DNA of 64,000 bases from the NCBI RefSeq assembly GCF_000340215.1, contig NW_006921533.1, forward strand, positions 4,366,979 to 4,430,978, read 5' to 3'. Position numbers and translations under genes: made by a program. The notes beneath the pieces are model-generated. The model saw only the letters and a list, made by a program, of their open reading frames with translations, made no database searches and was not told the origin of the DNA. Within the stretch, counting starts at the first letter, position 1; each line of letters starts with the position of its first letter. This document shows positions 20,430 to 32,293 of the stretch, piece by piece. This DNA comes from Pseudocercospora fijiensis CIRAD86 (Eukaryota; Ascomycota; Dothideomycetes; Mycosphaerellales; Mycosphaerellaceae).

Positions 20430-23400
20430 CTTCTTCTTGTTCTTTACACTAGTCTAATACTTATCTAATAACTTAGTTATGTCTTTAAAAGAGGCTTTAG
20501 CTTCCTACGAGTCCTATTTAGGTAAATAGCCTTGCTACCTTAATAGGTATTCCTTCTTGCCCTACCTAGTTCGGTGCTTTAGGATGCGTTCTATAGACTA
20601 TAGCTCTTTACTATCGGCTAAGACTTCTTCTAACTTAGCAGGCGCTTTATCGCCTTCGCGCTAGTAATATAGTTTAAGGAGGGATACGTAGAAGGTGTTA
20701 TAGATAGTATAATAGGGAGGAAGCTATAACTAGTAGGCCTATATACCCTTAGCCTCTCGAATGCGGAATAGGCTAATGTATCTTAGTGCGAGCTTAGGCC
20801 TTGTTTTACTATTAGGTAATAGGTGTTTGCGGATATAGAGGTTCTTAGTACTTAGCATAACTATATCGCCTTACTTAAAGGTTATTAGCGTATAGTGTTT
20901 GTTATAGTAGGCCTTCTAATAGGCCTAGGCCTTTGCTAGGTTATTAGCTATTTTAGCGTGAATTTCTCGCATCTTTTGAACCCTATTAATAGCCGCTAGT
21001 GTCTCCGGTTAACCCGCTTCCCTTTCCTTACGCTCGGCCTCGAGCGATAGGGGGTCTTGTAGTATAGCGGCGTTCTAGCCTATTATAGCTATATATAGTA
21101 ACACCTTAGTTAATAAGTAGGCACTATTATTATATACAAATTTAGCTAAATATAGGAGATTAACCTAGTCGTTAGGATTCTCGTTAATATAGCTACGTAG
21201 GTACTGCTATAGGGTAGCATTCTGCCTCTCTATTTAACCGTTAGTCTATAGATAGAAGACTATTAATAGCCGATGCTTTAGTCTTAGCTATAGGCATATT
21301 TCGCTCTAATAATAAGATGTAAATATTAAGCCTCGGTTAGAGACTATCCCCTTAGGGGTTCCCTAATAGCTATAGAAGATATTATTCTATATTAACTTAG
21401 CTAAGTTAATAGCCGTCTAATCCTTCCGAGCGGGGATATAGCGAGCGCCCTTAGTAAACCGGTCTATAACGACTAGGATAGCGTTAAAGATGTCTTTGCT
21501 CCCTCTTCGCTTAGCGGGGGGAAGACCTATAATAAAATCTATTATAAGCTCTGCAAATAGCTTGTAAGGGATTGGCAATAAGGACAACTCGCTAAAAGGC
21601 TAATACTTTAGTACCTTAACACGTTAATATACGGCATACGTATTTACGTAGTCCTTTATATCCCGCTTACTATTTAGCTAGTAGTATATACGCGATAGTA
21701 GCTCGTGCGACCTCTCTATACTATAGTAACTAGCAAGCTTACTATTATAGTGTCGCTTAAGAAGCTCTTGTCTAATCGATTGTTTAGCGGGGACATAGTA
21801 TCTACCCTTAAACTTTAAGTAACCTTTATCGTCGATCGACTAATTACTCTTGCTAGATCGAGTCTTTCGTCTACTTATAAGCTTATCGATACGTTTAGTA
21901 GTAAAGGCGTCCCTCTGCTAAGCCTGTAATAGCTTATCTATAAACGATTAACTATCCCTATTTGTAAGGTTATTTAACAGCACCCTCGCTATTAAACGAG
22001 GTACGTATTATATGTATCTAATAGTACTAGTAGCCGGATTAACTATAGCAGTGCTATCGCTATTACTATATATAGCGATGTCGACTAGGGAGTTATTATA
22101 ACTTCTCCTATCTATATTATTAGCCCTTGCCTTAACACGTACTATTAATATAGCAAGAGTATTAATATGCTTCGAGCCGTCGCGGAGTCCGGTAAGCCGC
22201 TTATCCTACGCTTACTTATTAACAATATAGGCTATAGCAATCTTATACTATAGGGTTAGAAACAAAGAATTAATATGTTAGGTCTCGCTATCGTAATTAG
22301 GTCGCCTCGATAGGCTATTAGTAGGGTTACTTACGCCTAGCCGATATAATATATTAAAATCGAACCCGGCGAGGTAGACGGCCTATCTAGCCTATCGACC
22401 TATAACCCTTATAACCTTTGTAATTCTACGGAGGTTATTATAGTCTATATAGACCTAAATAGTATACTATGCACTATCGAGATAGTAGCGCTAGTACTTA
22501 AAGGCTTCTACGATTGCTAAGAGCTCTTGCTCGTAGGTCTCGTAACGACGCTCTATATCGATTATCTTCTATAAGAAGAAGGCAATTAGGTGCTAGTAGG
22601 TGTTATTAGCCTACTATAACATAATAGCGGATATAGCGAACTATAAAGCGTTAGTCTTAATACGGATCTACCTGCTTAGTACGAAATAGTATAATAAGGG
22701 GACTTTAGTAAAGCGTTGCTTTAAACCGTTAAAAGCGGCTTAAGCCTTATTAGTCTATCTAAACTCTCTAGTCGGGTTAGCCTTAGTTTTAGTAAGCTTA
22801 GTTAGTAGCATTACGTGCCGTAAATAGCCCTTAATAAAGCGGCGGTAGAAATTAGCGAAGCTAAGGAACGACTATAGCTCCGTAATTAACGTAGGAATAG
22901 GCTATTTAGTAATAGTTTTAATCCGATTAGGATTAGCCTTAACACTATTAGTTAATACGAGGAAGCTAAGGAAGGCTACCTCCTTAGCAGCAAAGGTGCA
23001 TTTAGAAGGCTTGCAATATAGCCTATAGGTCCTTAGACGGTCGAGTACCTTACGTACTATAGCCTAGTACTCTACAATATTAGGTAAATAGGTGTAAACT
23101 AGGATGTTATCTAGGTAAACTATATAGAGGTAGTCTAATAGGCCTAATAGGGCCCGATTAATGTAGGACTAGAATGTAGCAGGGGCATTAGCTAGCCTAA
23201 ATAGCATAACTAAGTACTCGAAATAGCTATAACGAGTGCGGAAGGCTGTTTTCTATTCGTCGCCCTTACGAATGCAGATGCAGTAGTAGGCATCCTTAAT
23301 GTCTAGTATAGTGTAAAAGCAGGCGCTAGAAAGGCGATTAAGGGTCTTATTAATAAGCGGAAGTGGATAGCGGTCCTTAATAGTAACAGCATTAAGCCTA

Positions 23401-24290
23401 CGATAATCGACATATAGGCGTAGGCTACTATCCTTCTTTAGCACGAAGAGGATAGGTGCACTAGCAGGGCTATTGCTATACTAAATTCGACTATTAGCTA
23501 GGTTCTTATCTAGGTACTTACGCAGTATAGCAAGCTCGCGTTTACTAAGGTTATAGAGGGGCCTAAAGGGGGCCTCTTTGCCCTATATAATATCGATCTT
23601 ATAGTCCGTCTCTTTGAATATAGGCAATGTCGATGCTAGGTAGTGTTTAAACATATCGATATAGGTCTCTCGAATAGGCTATAGGATGCGAGTAAGTTAG
23701 TTAGGGTCTATACTATTAGGGGGCACAGGTTTATCGTTATTACCGCCGAGAAGGTTAGCTATCGGATTAGCTAAGGCAGGTATTAGGTTGCTAATAAACA
23801 GGACCCTAATATCGTTAGGACACTCGCTAATATTAATATATTTAATGTCCTCTCTCCTAGCGATTCCAAATCGCTACTATTAACTACCTAAGTCGATAAC
23901 TATAGTATAGTGCTTAAGGACAGGGTTGCCGATAACAATATTAGATAGAAGGCTGTCTATATCTACTATATAGGCAGTAAAGTCTAATAAACGCTTATTG
24001 CCGAGGTCGTCCTTTGAAACTATAGGAATATAGTAGGCTCTATAGGTTAAGTGCCGAGCGTTATTAAACTAAGCAAGGGTTAGTAGGTTAGCCCTATTTA
24101 ATTATCGAAGGTCTAATTGCTTAGCTAGGCGATAGCTAATAAGGGCACTAACTGAATTTCCTAGATCTAGCGTAACCTTAGTCTTATAGTTAGCTCTATA
24201 CGTGTCCTATATAAGACAGGTGCGTATAATAGCTAGTATAATATCGATAGTTTTACGCCGTACGAGGCTAACGGTTAGTGCGGCGCTTAC
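20430..24290 (-). pseudogene. E1 pol: protease, RT, RNase H, integrase, chromodomain
   Basis: Order is as in E2. The RT segment [19 protein letters not shown] with [16 protein letters not shown] is open at 23253-23444. The catalytic YLDD box reads YLDN (23101-23125); the change GATGAC to GATAAC is a TpG-to-TpA RIP event that alone would abolish polymerase activity. The whole RNase H to integrase segment absent from E2 is present here (about 21800-22520). Integrase and chromodomain follow. Stops are TAG/TAA throughout. Confidence 0.85.
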
Positions 24291-24299
24291 TCTTTTTTC

Positions 24300-25850
24300 G
24301 AAGGTTAGCCTATAGGGGTAGCGTTAGCTGCTAAGAGGTGCTTTCGGTGCTTAGCGGTAGCACGGTCGATTCGGGCCTAATCCTTAGGTTTGTCGTATTA
24401 GCCTAGTAGATAGTTAGTACTATTACAATTAAAGCACTTTAATCCGGTTAGAACATTGCCGTAGCCGCTGTTACTGCTATTATTAGTTAAGCGATTAGTA
24501 TTATAGGAATACGAGCCCCTTCTACGGCCCCTATTACGGCCTCCTCTATATAGCCGTCGGCTACGGCCCCTTCTACGGTCGTTGTTACTATTCCTATTAT
24601 TAGCATTATTGTTCTAGTAGGAACCTTAGTTTCCTCCGCGGCTACGATAGGTAGCTAGGCGTATCTTAGATTCTAACCGTTATTAGAGCTAAACAGCTCG
24701 TTTAGCTATCTCTACTTCGACTATAAATTAAATACGTATAAGATTAGCCTATTCGAACACACGGCGGCGGTCTAATTTAAGGACTAGTTCCTATCTTAGT
24801 TTAGGTCGTATCTTAGATATCTAGATAGAGTCGGTCTTAGGTAGCAAGTCGTCCTTAAGGGTCTTTAGATAGGCCTCGAAGGATCGAGAGGTTTAGTCGG
24901 CCTTTTGTTTAGCACGTAGGTATTAGTCTTAGGCGTGCTACTAGCGTAATATAGGGTTGCTAAGGGTGTTTAGTATAATAGTCTTGTAATCCTACTATTA
25001 AACAGCGGTCTAGTCGTAAAGGGAATTAAAATAGTTATCCTATATACGCTTAGGGTTACCGTTGATATACTACATAGTATAGACAACTAAGGAATAGTTA
25101 TCTAGTAGCGCTCTCGGTGCATTACGCTAGTTAAGCTTACAGTTACGAATATAGTTATTATATTGCTTTCGACTAGAGCTATTAAATACGGTGCAGTCCT
25201 TAAGTTTAGCATCCTTCTTCTAGACTAGGACTAATAGTAAGGAAGGCCCTGCTATCGGCTTATTATTAGTTGTTAGGGCCTCCTAAAGGCGGCGAATTTC
25301 GAGGAGGTTGTCCTTTAGCTATTATTCTTAACGTAGAGTAGCGAGCCTGTTTTAGGTAGCTTCTTAAAGTCTCGCTACTAGCTAGGGGCTAAAGGCTAGT
25401 TAGCTATATCGACGGTTAATAATATTGCTAAGAATGTCGTTAACAGGCAATTCTAGATTATTACCTAGGACTACAGGTTCTTCGGTAGGCCTAGTAGTAG
25501 GCTCTTTAGTAGAAGGCACTTTAGCAGGTGCTTTAGTAGGCACTTTAGTAGGCACTATACTACTAGCGTTGTCGTTGCTAGCGCTACTAGCGGCAGTACG
25601 GTTATTGTTTCGTAATAAACCGGCTATTACAAGGGGCGACACTAATAATGTATTATTAGCCCCTAAGATACGGATATAGCGGAATTAGTAGATATCGGCC
25701 TAGTATGCTTAACTTAGTATAATAGGCTGTATAGAAGGCCTTGCTTAATAATTAGTACGGTTGTTTCGATAGAATAGTACGTATAGGTCCCGTTCTTTAG
25801 GCGCAATATAGTTAGATTAGTCTTGTTCGTAGCTATACCGCTAAAAGCTT
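24300..25850 (-). pseudogene. E1 gag
   Basis: The N-terminal region has tandem Pro-Thr-Lys repeats (PTKVPTKAPAKVPSTKEP, 25400-25642) then NDILSNIINRRYS. The capsid-like region follows. A CCHC zinc knuckle KCFNCNSTN lies at about 24401-24446, with its His and last Cys changed to Tyr (CAC and TGC to TAC). It would package the element RNA. Confidence 0.75.
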
Positions 25851-25899
25851 AAAATAAGGACTATCTAGCTACTGCCCTTAAAGGGTAGATCGAATACTA

Positions 25900-26096
25900 T
25901 ATAATAGGGGTTATATTAGCAGGTAGATAGGGTAGTAGTAGGTATAGGTAGTATTCGATAAGGAGCTAGGAGGAGAGGGAGGAAGGCAGGCAAGTTAGCC
26001 TAACGCTAAGCGCTAAGCCCTGCCTAAGGCACTAAGACCCTAGCTTTACTCGGCCTAATTACATGCCAATTACGTACAGCCTCTTTAGCCCTAACA
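25900..26096 (-). repeat. E1 5' LTR
   Basis: Matches the 198-bp E LTRs at 27209, 33471 and 35125. The outer end CCTAACA is followed directly by F2 ORF3 sequence. Confidence 0.88.
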
Positions 26097-26597
26097 TACT
26101 ATACCTTCTATACGGCGATTAGAAGGCTAAGAGTAACTATATATTAATTAATATAAGCTACTCTCGCGTTATTAACGGTACTAAGGTCGAGGGCTACGAG
26201 AACTTAATAGTCTCGTAAGTTACTAAGACGTACCGTAACCTAACGGCTCTCCTAGGCTCTAACTCCTTCGTACTATTCGCTTTTCTTATAGCTATTTTAG
26301 TCGAAGGCCTTAGTTATATCTCCGATACCCTACTCGGTAGAATTCCTTAGTTAAGTTATATTGTTTAGAACGAAGTAGAATAAATTCTCTAGTTTATAGA
26401 GGAAGAACTTAAGGAATACCTAAGCGATTAGGAGAAGGCTATAAAGGAGAAGGCTACTAACCTCCTCGTTAATTAAGCCCTCTATAAGGAGTAGTATTTT
26501 GGTGCTAATAGCTTTAATACCTACAAAGGAGATCTCTATAAGCGACTAGCGGATAAGGTTACCGCTAGTAAGAATTACGGTATATTAAAGTAATAGT
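26097..26597 (+). pseudogene. F2 ORF3, C-terminal fragment
   Basis: Collinear with the C-terminal 160 or so residues of F1 ORF3, with mainly conservative or RIP-type differences. It ends at the same TAA/TAG cluster. The 5' end is cut by insertion of E1. No function is recognised. Confidence 0.75.
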
Positions 26598-26664
26598 AAG
26601 TTAGCGTAGTAGAAGTATATAGTAAATTAGGCGATGTTTATATATATTAATAGTATATAGGAAC

Positions 26665-26688
26665 AATATTACCCCGGAGGTATTATTA
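26665..26688. repeat. Palindrome P7 (F2)
   Basis: AATATTACCCC and GGAGGTATTATT arms, RIP-degraded. It is at the same place as P1 in F1, about 70 bp 3' of the ORF3 stop. Confidence 0.7.
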
Positions 26689-26809
26689 CGGAGTTAAGAA
26701 AATAGCCTTAGCTAAGAGCGCTAAGGGAATATATAATTGTTTGTTTGTTTTAAGCGTTTAATATAAAAGTGTCTAGTTAGATATAAATAAAGGGAGGGAT
26801 ATTAGCTAG

Positions 26810-27092
26810 TAACTAGCCCTATACCTATAGGCTAGTTACTAAGCCTTAAGCCTATAAAAGAGGCCTCCTTCTATAGTATAGACAGATTATTAACCTCGTA
26901 TAGTATACTATTTACGTTATACTCTTATAGTACCTATATTATAGGGCTCTAGTTACTAGCCTAAACGACAAGTTTGCTATCCTATCTTGCTAAATATAGC
27001 TGCCTATATTGCTATAGGTTATATTACCCTTAGTAACCTATACTATTACTACTACTACTAGTAGTAGTAGTAGTGTAAGTTTCCGTCCTTTA
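26810..27092 (+). repeat. F2 3' LTR
   Basis: Reverse-complement match to the F1 LTRs. It contains a TATA-like CCTATAAAAGAGG near 26855. An expanded (TAC)n(TAG)n hairpin at about 27043-27074 is shorter in F1. Confidence 0.88.
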
Positions 27093-27208
27093 ATATCTAG
27101 GTTAGTACTATCGACTTAATATACTAGAAGATAGCCTTAATATCGATAGGCTTTATACTCTTTACTAGATTGTAGTAGCCTATAAATAGATGTCTAATAA
27201 GGTGTTTT
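27093..27208 (-). pseudogene. Gene Y, 3' part (split by E2)
   Basis: The minus-strand frame resumes exactly where it stopped at 33674 once E2 and one GTTTT copy are removed, reading SKLKHLIRHLFIGYY and KPIDIKAIF. It is cut by the F2 LTR on the other side. The protein is unknown. Confidence 0.5.
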
Positions 27209-27406
27209 TGTTAGGACTAAAGAGGTTATACGTAATTGGTATATAACCGGGCTCGAGTGGAGCTAGGGTCTTAATGCCTTAGGCAGGGCTTAGCGCTTAG
27301 TAATAGGCTAACTTGCCTACCTTCCTCCCTCTCCTCCTAGCTCCTTATCGAATACTACTTATACCTACTACTACCCTATCTACCTACTAATATAACCCCT
27401 ATTATA
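27209..27406 (+). repeat. E2 5' LTR
   Basis: TGTTAGGACTAAAGAGG to CCCCTATTATA. It is followed by TAGTATTCGATCC (27407 on), the primer-binding site position with TGG probably changed to TAG. Confidence 0.9.
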
Positions 27407-27479
27407 TAGTATTCGATCCACCCTTTAAGGGCAGTGGCTAGATAGTCCTTATTTCAAGCTTTTAGCGGCGTAGCTACGA

Positions 27480-29060
27480 AAACTATCGATTTAACTATAT
27501 TGCGCCCGAAGAACGGGACCTATACGTACTATTCTACTAAAACAACCGTACTAATTATTAAGCAAGGCCTTCTATACGGCCTATTATACTAAGTTAATTA
27601 TATTAGGCCGATATCTACTAATTCCGCTATATCCGCATTATAGGGGCCCGTAATACATTATTAGTATTACCCCTTATAATAGCCGGCTTATTACAAAGCA
27701 ACAATAATCGCAGCGCCTCTAGTAGCGCTAGCAACGACAACGCTAGTAGCACAGTGCCTACTAAAGTGCCTACTAAAGCACCTGCTAAAGAGCCTACTAC
27801 TAGGCCTACCGAAGAACCTATAGTTCTAGGCGATAATCTAGAATTGCCTATTAACGATATTCTTAACAATATTATTAATCGACGATATAGCTAACTCGCC
27901 TTTAGCCCCTAGCTAATATCGAGACTTTAAGAAGCTACTTAGAATAGGCTTACTGCTTTACGTTAAGAACAATAGCTAAAAGACAACCTCCTTAAAATTT
28001 ACCGCCTATAGAAAGCCCTAGCAACTAATACTAAGCTAATAGTAGGGCCTTCCTTACTAACTATTTAAAAGAAGGATGCTAAACTTAAGGATTGCACTGT
28101 GTTTAACGGCTCTAGCCGCAAGCAGTATAATAATTATATACGTAATTATAAGCTTAACTAGCGAAATGTACCGAGGGCCCTTCTAGACGACTATTCGTTA
28201 GTCGTCTATGCTATGCAATACATTAATAGAGACCTAAAGCGTACCTAGGATAACTATTTCGACTCCCTTAATAACTAGACTACTGTTTAGTAGCAGACGG
28301 GCTACAGACCTATAAAACTATTATACTAGATACCCTTAGAAACCCTATACTAAGGCAACAATACGCTTAGGACTAGTACCTTCGAGCTAAATAGAAGACT
28401 AACTAGTCGGCTCGTTTATTTAAAGCCTATTTAAAGACCCTCGAGGATAACCTTCCGGCTAAGACTAATTCTATATAGATCTCGGAAATACGCCTAAAAC
28501 TAAGATAGGAATTAGTCCTCGAATTAGACCGCCGCCGTATATTCGAATAGGCTAATCTAACGCGCATTTAATTTATAGTCGAAGTAGAAACAGCCGAATA
28601 GGCTGTTTAGCTCTAATAACGACTAGAATCGAGGATCCGACTAGCTAGTACTAACCGCGGTAACCGTAGTACTCGCGGAGGAAACTAAGGCGCCTACTAA
28701 AACAATAGTACTAATAATAGGAACAGTAACAATAACCGTAGAAGAGGCCGTAGCCGGCGACTATATAGAGGAGGCCGCGATAGGGGCCGTAGAAGGGGCT
28801 CGTATCCCTATAATACTAATCGCTTAACTAATAATAGCAGTAATAGCGGCTATAGCAATCCCCTAACCGGATTGAAATGCTTTAACTATAATAGTACTAG
28901 CTATCTACTAAGCTAATATAACAAACCTAAGGATTAGGCCCGAATCGACCGTACTACCGCTAAGCACCGAAAGTACCTCTTAGTAGCTAACGCTACCCCT
29001 ATAGGCTAACCTTCGAAAAAAGAATAAGCGCCGTACCGACTATTAGCCTAGTACGGCATA
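27480..29060 (+). pseudogene. E2 gag
   Basis: The N-terminal Pro/Thr/Lys repeats (VPTKVPTKAPAKEPTTRP) are followed by LPINDILNNIINRRYS, then LKDCTVFNGSSRKQY and ALLDDYSLVVYAM. The C-terminal part is Arg/Asn/Gly-rich and leads to a degraded zinc knuckle near 28870. An open frame on the opposite strand at 27627-27869 is only the antisense of the Pro/Thr repeats. RIP stops are present and at least one frameshift is likely. Confidence 0.75.
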
Positions 29061-29079
29061 AGACTATCGACATTATACT

Positions 29080-32000
29080 AGCTATTATACGCACCTACCT
29101 CGTATAAGATACCTAGGCTACTAATTACGAAACTAAGGTTACGTTAGATCTAGGAAATTTAGTTAGTGCCCTTATTAGCTATCGCCTAGCTAAGTAATTA
29201 GACCTTCGACAACTAAATAGGGCTAACCTACTAACCCTTACTTAGTTTAATAATGCTCGGCACTTAACCTATAGCGCCTACTATATTCCTATAGTTCTAA
29301 AGGACGACCTCGGAAATAAGCGCCTACTAGACTTTACTGCCTATATAGTAGATATAGACAGCCTTCTATCTAATATTATTATTAGTAACCCTGTCCTTAA
29401 GTACTACGCTATAGCTATAGACTTAGGCCTCTAATAGTAGCGATTTAGAATCGCTAGGAAGGAGGATATTAAGCATATCGACGTTAGCGAGTGCCCTAAA
29501 AATATTAGGGTCCTGTTTATTAGCAACCTAATACAGATACTAGCCTCTACCTTAGCTAATCCGACTACTAATCTTCTCGGTAGAGATAACGATAAACCTG
29601 TGCCCCCTAATAGTATAGATCCTAATTAACTTGCTCGTATACTATAGCCTATTCGAGAGACCTATATTAATGTATTTAAATACTACCTAGCATCGATATT
29701 GCCTATATTTAAAGAGACGGACTATAAGATCGATATTATATAGGGCAAGGAGGTTCCTTTTAGGCCCCTCTATAACCTTAGTAAACGAGAGCTTACTATA
29801 TTGCGTAAGTACCTAGATAAGAACCTAGCTAATAGTCGAATTTAGTATAGCAATAGCCCTACTAGTACGCCTATCCTCTTCGTACTAAAGAAGGATAGTA
29901 GCCTACGCCTATATATCGACTATCGTAGGCTTAATGCTATTACTATTAAAGACCGCTATCTACTTCCGCTTATTAATAAGACCCTCGATCGCCTTTCTAG
30001 CGCCTATTTCTATACTATATTAGACATTAAGGATACGTACTATCGTATCTGCATTCGTAAGGGCGATGAATAGAAAATAGCCTTCTATACTCGCTATAGC
30101 TATTTCGAGTACTTAGTTATACTATTTAGGCTAGCTAATGCCTCTACTACATTCTAGTCCTATATTAATCGGGCCCTATTAGGCCTATTAGACTACCTCT
30201 GTATAGTTTACCTAGACGATATCCTAGTCTATATACACTTACCTAATATTGCGGAACATTAGGCCGCCGTACGTAAGGTGCTCGACCGCCTATAGGCCTA
30301 TAGCTTGTATTATAAGCCTTCTAAATATACCTTCGCTACTAAGGAGGTAGCCTTCCTTAGCTTCCTTGTATTAACTAAGGGTATTAAGGCTAATCCTAAT
30401 CGGATTAAGACTATTACTAAGTAGCTAACACCTACTAGTATTAAGGAGCTTTAGTTATTCCTCGGCTTCGCTAATTTCTATCGTCGCTTTATTAAGGGCT
30501 ATTTACGGCATATAATGCCCCTAACTAAGCTTACTAAAACTAAGGCCAACCTGTCTAGAGAGTTTAAATAGACTAACAAAGTATAAGCCGCTTTTAACGG
30601 TTTAAAGCAACGCTTTACTAAAGTCCCCTTATTATACTATTTCGTACTAAGCAAGCAGATCCGTATTAAGACTAACGCTTTATAGTTCGCTATATTAGCT
30701 ATTATGTTATAATAGGCTAATAACAATTACTAGCACCTAATCGCCTTCTTTTTACGAAAGATAATCGATATAGAACGTTAGTACGAGACCTACGAGCAAG
30801 AGCTCTTAGCAATCGTAGGGGCAGATACTATGTCCCCGCTAAACAATCGATTAGATAAGAGCTTTTAAAGCGACACTATAATAGTAAGCTTGCTAGTTAC
30901 TATAGTATAGAGAGGTCGCACGAGCTACTATTACGTATATACTACTAGCTAAATAGTAAGCGGTATATAAAGGAATATATATAGACCTATATAGTTTGCT
31001 AGCGAGTTAAAGCACTAAAGCACTTACTATTCGGCGAGTTGTCTTCACTTCCTATTCTAAAGAGACTATTTATAGAGCTTATAATAGACTTTATTATAGG
31101 CCTTCCGCCTACTAAGCGTAGAGGTAGCAAGGACGTCTTTAATACTATCCTTATTATAGTAGATCGGTTTACTAAAGGCGCTCGTTACATCCCTACTCGG
31201 AAGGATTAGACTACTATTAATATAGCTAAAGCCTTATAGAACAATATCTTCTATAGCTATTAGGGAACCCCTAAAGGGATAGTCTCTAACCGGGGCTCGA
31301 CATTTATATCTTATTATTAGAGTAAGATATGCCTATAGCTGAGACTTAAGTATCGGCTATCTATAGCCTTCTATCTATAGATAGATAGCTAGACCGAGAG
31401 GCAGAATGCTACCCTATAGCACTACCTACGCAGTTACATTAATAAGAACCCCGAGGATTAGGTTAATCTCCTATAACCTACGGAATTCGTATATAATAAT
31501 AGTATATACTTATTAACTAAGGTCTTACTATATATAGCTATAATAGGCCAAAATGCTGCCTTACTATAAGGTCTATTTACCTCGCTCGAGGCCGAGCGTA
31601 AGGAAAGGGAAGCGTATTAAGTACTAACCCCTAAAATACTAGCGGCTATTAAGAGGGTTTAAAAGATGCGAGAAATTTACGCTAAGATAGCTAACAAACT
31701 AGCAAAGGCTTAGGCCTATTAGAAGGCCTATTACGACAAGCACTATACGCTAATAACTTTTAAGCAAGGCGATATAGTTATACTTAGTACGAAGAACCTC
31801 CGTATCCGCAAATACCTATCCCCTAATAGCAAAACGAGGCCTAAGCTCGTACTAAGATATATTAGCCTATTCCGCATTCGAGAAGTTAAGGGCTCTTCCG
31901 TATAGGCCTATTAGTTATAGCTCCTACTATACTATACTATCTACGACACCTTCTATATCTCTCTCCTTAAACTATATTACTACCGCGGAGACCCTAATAA

Positions 32001-32255
32001 AGAAGCCCCTACTAAATATAAAGAGATACTAGCTAACGGCGAAGAGCTATAGTCTATAGAACGTATCCTGAAGCACCGAACTAGACAGGGCAAGAAGGAG
32101 TATCTATTAAGATAGCAAGGCTATTTACCTAAATAGGACTCGTAGGAGGCTAAAGACTCTTTTAAGTATATAACTAAGTTATTAGACGAGTATTAGACTA
32201 GCGTAAAGAACAAGAAGAAGGCTAAGGGCCTATAGTGCCGCTAGAACCGCTAGAG
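29080..32255 (+). pseudogene. E2 pol with internal deletion
   Basis: A protease-like segment (VTLDLGNLVSALISYRLA) leads to RT with KREL-type thumb entry, SSLRLYIDYRRLNAI and an intact YLDDILVY at 30206-30226. RNase H starts and then jumps, at about 30820, into the integrase zinc region. This deletion of about 0.7 kb is visible by comparison with E1. Integrase (RLFIELIIDFIIGLPP, RFTKGARYIPTR, QNATLQHYLRSYINKNPEDQ) is followed by a C-terminal chromodomain (ERILKHRTRQGKKEYLLR, then GYLPKQDSQEAKDSF). Chromodomains of this type direct integration to marked chromatin in fungal chromoviruses. Confidence 0.88.
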
Positions 32256-32264
32256 AGACCTAGG

Positions 32265-32293
32265 GCTAATGCTACCCCTAGGGTGCTATTAGC
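32265..32293. repeat. Palindrome P8 (E2)
   Basis: GCTAATGCTACCC and GGGTGCTATTAGC around CTA. It lies directly 3' of the chromodomain frame. Confidence 0.8.

Larger units (their letters stand above)
19396..26096 (-). mobile_element. E1: chromodomain Ty3/gypsy element lacking its 3' end
   Basis: The 5' LTR is at 25900-26096. The internal region is collinear with E2 until 19396, which corresponds to 33195 in E2. The last 470 or so bp, including the 3' LTR, are missing. The outer 5' end falls abruptly inside ORF3 of an F element, so E1 inserted there. Missing sequence on the other side indicates a later deletion or rearrangement. Confidence 0.85.
26097..27092 (+). mobile_element. F2: 3' fragment of a second F retrotransposon
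   Basis: Holds the last 500 or so bp of ORF3 (26097-26597, e.g. LLVNQAL and EQYFGANSFN), palindrome P7, the polypurine tract AGGGAGGGA and a 283-bp LTR. The plus orientation is opposite to F1. The 5' part is lost behind E1. The conserved ORF3 frame and stop show that ORF3 is a family feature. Confidence 0.85.

Noticed and set aside
25425..25679. Open frames of 77-84 codons rich in Val/Gly/Leu at 25425-25679 (+), 27627-27869 (-) and 35564-35797 (-)
   Set aside because: They are the antisense of the Pro/Thr/Lys repeats in E-family Gag, so they appear at the same place in all three copies.
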